DNA of 64,000 nucleotides, taken from NCBI RefSeq assembly GCF_963668165.1, contig NZ_OY764212.1, positions 620,001 through 684,000 on the forward strand, written 5' to 3'. Shown here piece by piece: positions 42,570 to 50,631 of this stretch. The position numbers and the translations under genes are program-made. Under the pieces are notes generated by a model. The model had not been told where the DNA came from. It ran no database searches and saw nothing but the letters and a program-made list of their open reading frames with translations. The first letter of the stretch is position 1; each line of letters starts with the position of its first letter. Source of the DNA: Marispirochaeta sp. GTDB taxonomy: Bacteria > Spirochaetota > Spirochaetia > JC444 > Marispirochaetaceae.

Positions 42570-43607
42570 TTAATTTCGACGATTTACCCCGCAGGATTCC
42601 CTGATGATCAGCTCAGGCTTGATCATCTCCTGAAGCAAGGGCAGACTGTCTCCCTCTACAAGACGCACAAGCCGTTCGCAGGCATCGCTTACCAGCCGTT
42701 CCCGGGGCTGGTGCACAGTAGTAAGGGAGGGCCGGAAAATCCGGCCGAATTCGATATCGTCATACCCGACAACGGCTACATCATCCGGAACCTTGACACC
42801 CATATCCAGCAGCGCCGCGATAGCTCCTATCGCCATTATATCCGCTTCGGCAAAGATGCCGTCTATATCGCTTATAATACCGCGGTGATCCATAATCGTC
42901 TGGTATCCAAACTCATAGGTACAGGAACCGTACAGAATATTACGATTCACAACGGGAATGTCATGTTCAGCAAGGGCCTGCTTATAGCCTGCCATACGCT
43001 CTATAAACTGAAGCTCTGATGAGTCCTCGTTTATACAGAGAATATTCCGCCGTCCATCCCGCATGAGATGCTCGGTGGCCAGAAACCCTCCGTACTCATG
43101 ATCCACGAAGATATAATGCATATCGTTATAGCTAACGTTCTGAGGTTTAAAGTGAAGAACGACATAAGGAATCCGTCGAAGATTGATAAACTGCCAATCC
43201 TCACTGCTGATATTTGGATGGATAAGCAGAAGTCCGTCAATCTTGCGCCGGTTAACCAGCTTTTGTATATTGCTTTCCCCGGTATAGCTGTTTCTGGCAA
43301 AGGTAATAATCGTATCCATCGATGCCTTTTCCAGACTTTGCCGGACAGACCGCATTAGAAGCTCCATATAATAAAAAGAGCCGAAACGTTCGAAGATTTC
43401 TGGACATATTACACCGATGGTGCCTGTTCTGTTGGTAGACAAACTGCGGGCGTTGGCATTGAATTCAAAATTAAGGTCCCGGGCAATACGCTTAATAAGG
43501 CGTTTTGTTTTCTCCGACACATGAGGACTGTCGTTGAGACTGCGAGAAACCGTCGAATGACTGACCCCGGCGATTTTTGCAATGTCCTTTATAGTTACCT
43601 TTTTCAT
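42570..43607 (-). CDS. LacI-family transcriptional regulator
   Basis: 345 aa. LacI HTH at the N-terminus (VTIKDIAKIAGVSHSTVSRSLND) with hinge helix, then a periplasmic-binding-protein-like effector domain (GTIGVICPEIFERFGSFYY, IDGLLLIHPNI, GYDDIEFGRIFRPSLTTVHQP). It probably controls the downstream ABC genes and the divergent phosphoglucomutase-like gene through two near-identical operators. ATG at 43607 is preferred over GTG at 43619. The sugar effector is unknown. Confidence 0.92.
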   Translation of the reverse strand: MKKVTIKDIAKIAGVSHSTVSRSLNDSPHVSEKTKRLIKRIARDLNFEFNANARSLSTNRTGTIGVICPEIFERFGSFYYMELLMRSVRQSLEKASMDTIITFARNSYTGESNIQKLVNRRKIDGLLLIHPNISSEDWQFINLRRIPYVVLHFKPQNVSYNDMHYIFVDHEYGGFLATEHLMRDGRRNILCINEDSSELQFIERMAGYKQALAEHDIPVVNRNILYGSCTYEFGYQTIMDHRGIISDIDGIFAEADIMAIGAIAALLDMGVKVPDDVAVVGYDDIEFGRIFRPSLTTVHQPRERLVSDACERLVRLVEGDSLPLLQEMIKPELIIRESCGVNRRN

Positions 43608-43625
43608 CAATATTTGCACATCCTA

Positions 43626-43639
43626 TGCACACGTCTGCA
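43626..43639. promoter_or_regulatory. LacI-type operator 1
   Basis: TGCACACGTCTGCA, one base off a perfect palindrome, 19 nt before the lacI ATG and just downstream of the expected start of the lacI transcript. Confidence 0.65.
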
Positions 43640-43650
43640 CATCTGTACTC

Positions 43651-43679
43651 ACTCTAACTCCGCCCAGGACAGTTGTCAA
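43651..43679 (-). promoter_or_regulatory. Promoter of lacI-ABC operon
   Basis: Minus strand TTGACA (43674-43679), 17-nt spacer, TAGAGT (43651-43656). Initiation near 43644 would be blocked by a repressor on operator 1. Confidence 0.6.
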
Positions 43680-43791
43680 GAAAAAATATTGCCATATAAA
43701 ATGTTACTATAAGAAGAAATACAATATACCTTTAATAATTTATCAATAAAAATGCTTCCAAAACTTCAGGATTATGAAACCGGTGCACTGT

Positions 43792-43820
43792 TTGCACACG
43801 TGTGTATTATTGTATATACT
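43792..43820 (+). promoter_or_regulatory. Promoter of pgmB-like gene with overlapping LacI operator 2
   Basis: TTGCAC (43792-43797), 17-nt spacer, TATACT (43815-43820). The operator TGCACACGTGTGTA (43793-43806) covers the -35 box and agrees with operator 1 at 12 of 14 bases; CACACGTGTG is a perfect palindrome in it. Confidence 0.65.
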
Positions 43821-43854
43821 TAGCAGAAAAACAGTTGCAGACAAGGAGGACGGA

Positions 43855-44505
43855 GTGATAAGCGCAGTAATATTCGATCTTGATGGTGTCATAGTCTCCA
43901 CTGACGAATACCACTTTCGAGCCTGGCAGGAGTTGGCAAAAGACCTGGGGGTACCTTTTTCCCGGGAAGATAACAGCCGACAGCGAGGAGTCAGCCGAAT
44001 GGAGAGTCTTGAAGTCCTTCTTGAAAAGTCAGAACGCAGCTATACCAGGGATGAAAAACTTGCCCTGGCGGAGAAAAAGAATATGGTATACAGGGAACTG
44101 CTGGCACAGTTGTCGCCGGAAGAGATCCTCCCCGGAGCCATGGAGTTCGCCGAGGAGTCCCGGAAGATGGGCTTAAAAATCGCGGTTGGCTCCTCCAGCA
44201 GAAATACCCCCTTTATACTGAAGAAGATCGGCCTGACAGACTACTTTGACGCAGTAGCCGATGGTAATGATATTCAGCGTTCCAAGCCGGATCCTCAGGT
44301 CTTTCTGATCGCCGCCGAAAGGCTGCATACTCCACCGGAAAAGTGTCTTGTTATTGAGGATGCCGATGCGGGGGTAGAAGCAGCCAAGGCAGGCGGAATG
44401 TCCGCCCTGGCCGTTGGAGCTGCAAAAGAGCATCCGAATGCAGATATCCGGGCCGAGTCCCTCGACGGCCTGCGGGTCGCGGAGATCATGGGGTTGTTGA
44501 GTTGA
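43855..44505 (+). CDS. pgmB: Beta-phosphoglucomutase-like HAD phosphatase
   Basis: 216-aa HAD-superfamily subclass IA protein of the beta-phosphoglucomutase group: nucleophile motif FDLDGVIVSTDEYHFRAW (Asp 9 and Asp 11), GVSRMESLEVLL in the cap, GSSSRNTPFILKKIGL, KPDPQVFLIAAE and EDADAGVEAAKAGG. It would turn beta-glucose-1-phosphate, made by a disaccharide phosphorylase, into glucose-6-phosphate. Start is GTG at 43855 with AAGGAGGACGG; the ORF upstream of it carries promoter and operator. Divergent from lacI. Confidence 0.85.
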   Translation: MISAVIFDLDGVIVSTDEYHFRAWQELAKDLGVPFSREDNSRQRGVSRMESLEVLLEKSERSYTRDEKLALAEKKNMVYRELLAQLSPEEILPGAMEFAEESRKMGLKIAVGSSSRNTPFILKKIGLTDYFDAVADGNDIQRSKPDPQVFLIAAERLHTPPEKCLVIEDADAGVEAAKAGGMSALAVGAAKEHPNADIRAESLDGLRVAEIMGLLS

Positions 44506-44519
44506 TGCCCCGACTCATC

Positions 44520-44549
44520 TTGCTCCCGATACAGCCGGAATGCTATAGT
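44520..44549 (+). promoter_or_regulatory. Promoter of TPR gene predicting a leaderless mRNA
   Basis: TTGCTC (44520-44525), 18-nt spacer, TATAGT (44544-44549), then 7 nt to ATG at 44557. No ribosome site. Same arrangement as lysS. Confidence 0.45.
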
Positions 44550-44556
44550 AAAGAAT

Positions 44557-46938
44557 ATGCTTGACCGTACTTCGGCCCTCATTCAATGGGGTCGTTATTA
44601 TACTGGCGAAGGAATTGAAACCGGAATCCCTTTTGCCGCCGCTGCCGCCGAATACAGGAAGCAGATAAAAGCCGGCACTGCCAGTAAGGAAATCGTGCAG
44701 CAGGCAGCGGAGTTCCTCTTCTTTTCCGGCCGTATTGATCAGCTCAGAGAACTCGAACCTTTTATAACCAAAAAAAGCCTGCAGACGGAAGCCAGCGTGT
44801 TTGCCTTCTGCGCTTACGCCTGGGCTGGAACAGATATGTCCCGGGCTGTGGAACTTCTGAGCCGGGGAATTAATACTTATCCCGACGATCCTGAACTTGC
44901 CAATGATCTTCTGCGTTTCAAACTGATTCGGGGAGCCAGAGTTCTACCGGAACTCAGTGAAGAGACGGATATCAGCAGCGGCGCGGAGAGCTTTGCAGGA
45001 CTCCGCTCCAGTATCTACCTGATCTTCTACCTGGCGGAGAATAATCTACTGGAATCCTTACCCCCCGAAATTGAAGCAGCAGTGCAGGAACTCAAGCGTA
45101 TTGCTGCAAACGACGCGGAACGCCGGGAGGCACTGCTTATAGAAGCCGATTACGCCGGCATGCGGGAGAACGATGCCGTAGAACTCCAGGTGATTACAGC
45201 GGCACTGGAACAGTTTCCCGAAGATTTCGACGTGCTTAGTGCAGCCGCCCGGCTTGGTACGCAGAACCTGTCCCTGCATCGGGCGGGAGACCAGGACCGC
45301 GTCCTGGAATACGCCGACAAACTTCGAAACTTGAGACCCTGGCACCCCGGCGGATACTCCCTGTACGGGACCCTGATGTTATTGCTGTCGGCGGAGGAGT
45401 TTTCTTCTTTCAGAAAAACCTCCCCTTCCGGCCTGCTGCGCGACGGAATTGAAGCTTTTGAGCAAAGTGTGGGTATAGAAGCCCTGGACCAGAGGAGTTG
45501 GGAGGAACTCTTCTTTGCCCTCGCCTCCCTGTACAAGCTGATTGAAGAGCCCTCTGAAATCGAAGATATCCAGGCCCGAACCCGGGAGCACCTTAGCCGG
45601 CTGCCAGCAGAACTCACTGCCGAACCGGGCTTTCTTGCGGAGGCAGGAAAAACCATCTTCGAAAGCGGCATGGAACACGAAGGAGATTCAGTCATTCGCC
45701 AGGCGGTTGAACTGGCACCTTTTGATCCCGGGGTAATGCATGCCTCAGGTACTGTGTCCTTTATTCGGGGACTACGCAGCGACAACACCCATGAACGGCA
45801 GGAGCTGCTCTACGCAGCGGCCCAGGCTTTCCGGCAGGCATGGAAGGCGGGAGAAGATCCCTTTGAAAAGGGCCGCTACCTGATTACCCTGGCAAGCGTT
45901 TACAATGAACTGGGAGAGACCGAACAAGAGCTCGAGGTTCTGACAGAAGGACTCCGTGAGGAGCTGCCCGACGATGAGATATACCTGCGGATCTCCGAAC
46001 TTCTGCACCGAAAAGGAGACATATACAGTGCCGTAAAAGCCCTTGAACTGGGATTCAAACTACTGCCGGCATCCGCTGATCTCGGTATAGAGACTGCCAG
46101 GTGTTATTCCAGGGATGGCCGTTTTAAGGAAGCTCTTGAAATACTGGACAAACTCCTTGAACGATATCCCAATACCCCGTGGATATGGAACCAGGCAGGC
46201 ATAATCTATATAGAAAAGGGTAACAACCTGAATAATGCCGAAGAACGGCAAACAGCCTACGAAACCGCCGCCCGATCATACGACCAGGCACACAGAATGG
46301 CTCCGGAGGAGTATACCTACCTTGGAAACTACGGCGATGCCCTGCGGCTCTGCGGTAATCTTGAGGCCTCTCAGCACTTCCTGAAAAAAGCCATGGAACT
46401 GAACAAGTCCGATGCCTTCAGTCTCAACTCCCTGGGACTTGTTTATAGCGAAATGGCCAAAAATGAAGCCTCCAGAGAAAAGCAGGAGGAGCTGATCCTG
46501 GAAGCTGAGCGCTACTTTGACAGAGCAGCAGACTGTGATCCGGGGAATCCGGTTTTCCTCATCAATCTGGCGGATCTGTACTACGATCTTGGATTCTTCG
46601 AAGAGACCATAGATATGTACCAGCGTATTATTGAAAGTGATGAGGACCCCTGGCAGTACTATGATATAATCGGCCTCTGTTATTACCATACAGGACACCT
46701 GGAGGAGGCCATACACTGGTTCAGCCTGGCCATGGAAAAAGAACCCCAGGCCCCGGAGGTGGTTAACTCCCTTGGACTCTGCTTTTTTGGAGCAGGCAGG
46801 ATCAACGAAGCCATTGAGTATTTTAAACAGGCATCACTGCTGGATCCGGAAAACCCGGTCTACCTGGACAACATCGCCATGGCCCAGTACAACCAGATCG
46901 GATACTCCGCGGACCCCGGTGATTACCCCGGAATGTAA
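44557..46938 (+). CDS. Large TPR-repeat protein
   Basis: 793 aa without signal peptide or membrane segment. The C-terminal 350 residues are clear tetratricopeptide repeats (GDIYSAVKALELGFKLLP, RFKEALEILDKLLERYPNTP, NLEASQHFLKKAMELN, NPVFLINLADLYYDLGFFEE, HLEEAIHWFSLAMEKEP, RINEAIEYFKQASLLDPENP); the N-terminal part has more diverged helical repeats. Probably a cytoplasmic scaffold for protein assembly; no catalytic motif. Common as a long orphan in spirochaetes. Adjacent to the tRNA gene that bears the island. Confidence 0.85.
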   Translation: MLDRTSALIQWGRYYTGEGIETGIPFAAAAAEYRKQIKAGTASKEIVQQAAEFLFFSGRIDQLRELEPFITKKSLQTEASVFAFCAYAWAGTDMSRAVELLSRGINTYPDDPELANDLLRFKLIRGARVLPELSEETDISSGAESFAGLRSSIYLIFYLAENNLLESLPPEIEAAVQELKRIAANDAERREALLIEADYAGMRENDAVELQVITAALEQFPEDFDVLSAAARLGTQNLSLHRAGDQDRVLEYADKLRNLRPWHPGGYSLYGTLMLLLSAEEFSSFRKTSPSGLLRDGIEAFEQSVGIEALDQRSWEELFFALASLYKLIEEPSEIEDIQARTREHLSRLPAELTAEPGFLAEAGKTIFESGMEHEGDSVIRQAVELAPFDPGVMHASGTVSFIRGLRSDNTHERQELLYAAAQAFRQAWKAGEDPFEKGRYLITLASVYNELGETEQELEVLTEGLREELPDDEIYLRISELLHRKGDIYSAVKALELGFKLLPASADLGIETARCYSRDGRFKEALEILDKLLERYPNTPWIWNQAGIIYIEKGNNLNNAEERQTAYETAARSYDQAHRMAPEEYTYLGNYGDALRLCGNLEASQHFLKKAMELNKSDAFSLNSLGLVYSEMAKNEASREKQEELILEAERYFDRAADCDPGNPVFLINLADLYYDLGFFEETIDMYQRIIESDEDPWQYYDIIGLCYYHTGHLEEAIHWFSLAMEKEPQAPEVVNSLGLCFFGAGRINEAIEYFKQASLLDPENPVYLDNIAMAQYNQIGYSADPGDYPGM

Positions 46939-46949
46939 CTCCGTTTCGA

Positions 46950-46979
46950 TTGACAAAATACCCCTGCTTATGCTTTTAT
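46950..46979 (+). promoter_or_regulatory. Possible tRNA promoter
   Basis: TTGACA (46950-46955), 18-nt spacer, TTTTAT (46974-46979), about 11 nt before the tRNA. The -10 match is weak. Confidence 0.35.
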
Positions 46980-46990
46980 TAGGACCTGTC

Positions 46991-47064
46991 GGGCCTATAG
47001 CTCAGTTGGTTAGAGCAACGGACTCATAATCCGTGGGTCGTAGGTTCAAGTCCTACTGGGCCCA
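46991..47064 (+). tRNA. tRNA with anticodon CAU, probably tRNA-Ile2 (lysidine type)
   Basis: 74 nt cloverleaf. Acceptor GGGCCTA pairs with TGGGCCC, D arm GCTC..GAGC, anticodon arm ACGGA-CTCATAA-TCCGT with CAT anticodon, T arm CGTAGGTTCAAGTCCTACT-like with the GTAGG/CCTAC stem, discriminator A, no encoded CCA. The body resembles tRNA-Ile(CAU) more than elongator Met, but this needs TilS identity-element analysis. It is the attachment site of the adjacent island. Confidence 0.93.
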
Positions 47065-47069
47065 GAGAA
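47023..47069 (+). repeat. attL: 47-bp repeat in tRNA 3' half
   Basis: From the anticodon loop CTCATAAT through the T arm and discriminator to GAGAA just past the gene. The same 47 nt recur at 55927-55973 with one change (A at 47055, G at 55959). A tRNA 3'-end direct repeat is the usual footprint of tyrosine-recombinase integration. Confidence 0.85.
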
Positions 47070-47097
47070 AACACCCTCGTCTGCGAGGGTGTTTTTT
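47070..47097 (+). terminator. Rho-independent terminator of the tRNA gene
   Basis: AACACCCTCG-TCTG-CGAGGGTGTT followed by T6. A degenerate copy of this stem also follows the right attachment site. Confidence 0.9.
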
Positions 47098-47264
47098 TAT
47101 AATAAATGCCTATAGAATAGAGACTTACACATTTCGGAAAATGGAAAGATTTCTGGAGCTATTCCTTGAAACTACCATAAGTCGCACAAAAGTCGCATTT
47201 TTTTTAGAAAAATCCTGTCTCATTCGTAAAACAACTCTAAGCACACACAATATCAGGAGTTGTT

Positions 47265-47546
47265 ATGAGAGCACCGTGGAATTTGGATAAAAGGACAACA
47301 AAAAAAGGTAAGGTATGGGCTGTCAGGTTTTAGGATAATGAAGAGGAGAAATTCTATAAACCAGAAACTTGGATATTCCAAACACTTCGCCCCCTACTAT
47401 ATAATGGTGCCATTATATGCCAATCTCATTTCCTGAAAACCCTTTTGGGAACCCGAGTTCCTGACATTTCACACCTTACCTGGACCAGAATGGAGTGTAA
47501 AATATCAAAAAGAAATCTTCTGTTAAATAGTGATTTGACACCCTAA
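47265..47546 (+). pseudogene. Tyrosine integrase remnant
   Basis: ATG at 47265 behind CAGGAGTTGTT reads MRAPWNLDKRTTKKGKVW followed by AVRF, a stop, and DNEEEKFYKPE: the N-terminus typical of spirochaetal phage-type integrases, in which VRFWDNEE is expected, so a Trp codon TGG has become TAG. The frame then stays open to 47546 and includes LGTRVPDISHLTW, which resembles the start of an integrase catalytic domain (TGMRIGEALAL-W type), implying a large internal deletion. The position beside the tRNA fits. A 20-bp palindrome (ATATAATGG-TG-CCATTATAT, 47399-47418) lies inside. Confidence 0.65.
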
Positions 47547-47807
47547 TCAGATGGCTATTAAATTCATATAACATTTTTATTGAATAATAACAGATGCGAT
47601 GTTAGTATTAATATCCAATGTTAAACAACGAGAATCAATATATAAAAACTCTTGCCTCATATATAGAGAAAACCCTGGGTTTCAAAGTCGAAATCTGGGT
47701 TTGGAAAGACAAAGAAATATAATGAGCCCAGGAAACGAGACAGCTTCTGGGGGTGCCTTTAAGGTGTAACTCTCGCCTTCCAGGGAGCAGAGAGGTATAG
47801 TAGTACC

Positions 47808-48110
47808 ATGAGGAAGAGCTACAACACCGCATTCAAATCGAAAGTGGCACTTGAGGCTATCAAGGAGCAGGAGACCATACAGCAGATTGCACTTAAATAC
47901 GATGTGCATCCGAACCAGGTATCGCAGTGGAAAAAGCAGCTGCCGGACAATCTTCCTGCGACTTTCGAGCGTCCTAATAAGAAGCGAGAAGAGGAGCGCA
48001 GGCTTGAGCAGGAGCGCGACCAACTGCTGCGAACTGTTGGAGAACTGACAGTTGTGAACGAATTCCTCAAAAAAAAACACCGCGAGTATTACGGGAAAGA
48101 TCCGGAATGA
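47808..48110 (+). CDS. IS3 transposase OrfA
   Basis: 100 aa: an HTH of the insE/IS3 orfA type (FKSKVALEAIKEQETIQQIA, YDVHPNQVSQWKKQL) followed by a leucine-zipper-like helix. An A9 run (CTCAAAAAAAAACACC, near 48067-48075) just before its end is a typical slippery site: a -1 shift joins it to the orfB frame, which is open from there on. It overlaps orfB by 4 nt. Confidence 0.92.
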   Translation: MRKSYNTAFKSKVALEAIKEQETIQQIALKYDVHPNQVSQWKKQLPDNLPATFERPNKKREEERRLEQERDQLLRTVGELTVVNEFLKKKHREYYGKDPE

Positions 48111-48949
48111 TTGATCCGAACCATCCCGAGCTGAGCATAGCGCAGCAGTGTCGTACTCTTGAGGTCACTCGGAGCTCCTACTACCGCAAAGGCCGAGATA
48201 TGCGAACAGAGACGGATCTGGAGGATCTCACAGTCATTCTGGAGTATCACAAGAAGGTCCCCTTTTACGGCTATCGCAAAGTATCACGAGTGCTGTTACC
48301 CGAGCATCCTCACCTGACCAGAAAACGAGTCAGGCGGCTGATGAAGCGTTTTGGACTGCGGGCATTATATCCTGGGCCAAATCTGAGCAAGGCACGCAAC
48401 GATCACAAGAAATATCCGTATTTGTTGCGCGGTAAGCAAATACGGCATCCCAATCAGGTTTGGGCCAGTGATATCACCTATATTGGTCTTCCGCAGGGGC
48501 ACGTCTATCTGGTGGCTATAGTGGATCTGTACTCTCGTAAGGTCTTGAGCTGGCGGCTTTCGAATAGCATGGATCCGTCATTCTGTGTTGCCGCGCTGCA
48601 GGAGGCGATCGAGACCTATGGGGTCCCGGCGATCTTTAACACGGATCAGGGTAGCCAGTTCACAAGCAGGGCCTACCTGTCGGTGTTGGAAGAACACCAG
48701 GTGGAGATCAGCATGGACGGGGTTGGCCGCGCACTGGACAATGTGTATGTCGAACGACTGTGGCGCTCATTGAAATATGAGGATATCTACCTGCGGTCAT
48801 ATGAGAGCATGGTGGAATTACATCATGGGATTGAACACTACTTCACGTTCTACAACACCGAACGGCTACACCAGTCGCTGGAGTACAGGACACCGGAAGA
48901 GATGCATCAATCATTCGCTACGGAGAACCCGCTGCCGTTGGCAGCGTAG
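48107..48949 (+). CDS. IS3 transposase OrfB (DDE)
   Basis: 280 aa with the rve integrase core: VWASDITYIGLPQGHVYLVA (first Asp), FNTDQGSQFTS (second Asp), and VYVERLWRSLKYEDIYL (Glu), then FYNTERLHQSLEYRTPEE. The N-terminal HTH_21 region has PFYGYRKVSRVLL. Complete, so the element may still transpose. Its own ATG overlaps orfA; the main product is expected to be the OrfAB frameshift fusion. Confidence 0.94.
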   Translation: MIDPNHPELSIAQQCRTLEVTRSSYYRKGRDMRTETDLEDLTVILEYHKKVPFYGYRKVSRVLLPEHPHLTRKRVRRLMKRFGLRALYPGPNLSKARNDHKKYPYLLRGKQIRHPNQVWASDITYIGLPQGHVYLVAIVDLYSRKVLSWRLSNSMDPSFCVAALQEAIETYGVPAIFNTDQGSQFTSRAYLSVLEEHQVEISMDGVGRALDNVYVERLWRSLKYEDIYLRSYESMVELHHGIEHYFTFYNTERLHQSLEYRTPEEMHQSFATENPLPLAA

Positions 48950-49898
48950 AATAAAACAGGAGGGAGGAGTACACCTTAAACTTCCTATAAAACTGTCTTG
49001 ACAATTGGGCGCAGTTCAAAAGTCTTCCGTTCCTTCTTAGAGAACAATACTCATTTTATGTAATCCGTTTGCCAGATTCCAACCATCTTATTTTCACCGA
49101 AAACCGGGAAAACAGAAACACTCCGGCTGTCATTTCCAAACATTGTAAAATGTTAACACAGTACTGGACTGGGGGAATTATATACTCAAAAGAGACTCTG
49201 TCCTCAACAGACAGAATAAGACTGATTCAGGCAAAAGTACCTTTCATTATACCGAAGAAACAGCTTTATCTACCGTTTATAGGAATAGATCTTAAAGAAA
49301 TCTTTCCTCCTGAAAAGAGAAAGACTGAAAAGCTCAGCCCCTCCGCCCAGTTAATGATACTAGGTAAACTATATCAAACAGACTGGATAAAAGATTCACC
49401 GTCAAAAATGGCAACCAAGATAGGAATGACCAACATGTCCGTTGGCAGAGCGTTTAGTGAACTTGAGCTTCATAATCTTGTTTCTGTCAGATTATCCGGG
49501 AAAGAAAAAACATTGGAGTTTAACTTAAGCGAAAAGGCTCTTTGGGATGAAGTACTCCCTCTGTTGAAATCCCCTGTGACTTCATCCGAGACTGTACCTT
49601 ATCAGCTTAATAATGACTTGATACTTTCAGGAGAGTCTGCTCTTTCTACGTATTCCATGCTTGCTGAACCAAGCATAGAGACTTTTGCTGTATTGAACAG
49701 AGCAAAGAACATCTCTATTCAATCAGAACTTCAGAAAGCGGAGTTATTTAAAGAGATGATCATTCAACGATGGTCCTATGACCCCCGAATCTTATCAAAA
49801 AACGGTGTTGCGGACCCGCTTTCAACTTTCCTCGAATTCAAGGATTCCGATGATGAACGAATAGAAGAGTCTCTGAGAGAATTACTTAAGGGGATGAA

Positions 49899-50582
49899 AT
49901 GGTAAAAGGGCTTGATCTCTTCCGGGAACATTTCAGAGCTACAAAAGACCTTGATATTGTGCTTTGTATTGAGTCTTTTGATTCCGATTTCGCAGGAAGG
50001 TTCTGGGAGTTCGTTGTAGCAGGAGAATATTCAAACAGACAGAAAAGTTCCGGAAAAAAGCTTTTTTATCGTTTTCATTCCCCCCAGAAAGATGAATATC
50101 CTTTTATGCTGGAACTATTCTCAAGAGTTCCAGATTTTCTTCAAATAGAAAGTATAAGTACACAGCTTACACCAATCCCGGTTGAAGAAGACATATCCAG
50201 TCTCTCGGCGATTCTTCTTGATTCCGTGTATTATAACTTTATACATCAGAATAAAAAAATCATTGAAGATTTGCCTTTGATCGGACCGGAAATCCTGATT
50301 CCGTTAAAAGCCCGGGCTTGGATGGATTTGACAAATCGAAAAGAATCAGGACAAAAAATAGACTCCAGGGATATCAGAAAACACAGAAATGATATTTTTA
50401 GATTGTTCCCTCTGCTGCCAGGGAATCTTTCAATAAGCTTTCCGGAGGAAATAAAAAAAGACCTTAAACAATTCACTGATAGAATTGTATCCGATTCTGG
50501 AATAAACCTGAAAACTCTTGGTATAAGAACACAATCCCTAAACGGAGTTATTTCAAGGTTGAAAGAACTTTATAGAATTTGA
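49899..50582 (+). CDS. AbiEii-type nucleotidyltransferase lacking its active-site segment
   Basis: 227 aa. From residue 13 on it follows a nucleotidyltransferase AbiEii/AbiGii family: RATKDLDIVLCIESFDS, FYRFHSPQKDEYPFMLELFSRVP, LTPIPVEEDISSLSAILLD, LIGPEILIPLKARAWMDLT, DIRKHRNDIFRLF. In relatives I know, about 25 residues with the Gly-Gly motif (of the YVLIGGTAAxLL kind) come between FREHF and FRATKDLD; here MVKGLDLFREHF joins RATKD directly, so an in-frame deletion seems to have removed the catalytic loop. It overlaps the antitoxin-like gene by 7 nt. Probably inactive as a toxin; the deletion claim rests on family recall. Confidence 0.65.
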   Translation: MVKGLDLFREHFRATKDLDIVLCIESFDSDFAGRFWEFVVAGEYSNRQKSSGKKLFYRFHSPQKDEYPFMLELFSRVPDFLQIESISTQLTPIPVEEDISSLSAILLDSVYYNFIHQNKKIIEDLPLIGPEILIPLKARAWMDLTNRKESGQKIDSRDIRKHRNDIFRLFPLLPGNLSISFPEEIKKDLKQFTDRIVSDSGINLKTLGIRTQSLNGVISRLKELYRI

Positions 50583-50631
50583 TTAACATGATAGTAACTG
50601 CGGATAAGATACAAGAAAGAAGCTTTCATTG

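Larger units (their letters stand above)
47723..49013 (+). mobile_element. IS3-family insertion sequence
   Basis: About 1.29 kb with imperfect inverted ends: the left end starts TGAGCCCA and has GACAG and TTTAAGGTGTA further in; the right end, read inward, starts TGCGCCCA with GACAG and TTTAAGGTGTA at matching places. Ends of TG...CA form fit IS3. No clear 3-4 bp target duplication is seen. It carries orfA and orfB and interrupts an antitoxin-like gene. Confidence 0.85.
47618..49905 (+). pseudogene. AbiEi-like partner of nucleotidyltransferase, split by IS3
   Basis: The first 34 codons (47618-47719, MLNNENQYIKTLASYIEK ... VWVWKDKE-like end) lie left of the IS3 element and the rest (about 49015-49905) right of it. 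Read across the insertion, the right part continues in a compatible way as FKSLPFLLREQYSFYVIRLP and then runs about 290 residues to the stop. The right part alone has a possible TTG start at 49069. The C-terminal half contains a winged-helix-like segment (PSKMATKIGMTNMSVGRAFSEL), as in antitoxin-type DNA-binding partners. It overlaps the following gene by 7 nt. Family identity is inferred from that partner. Confidence 0.65.
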
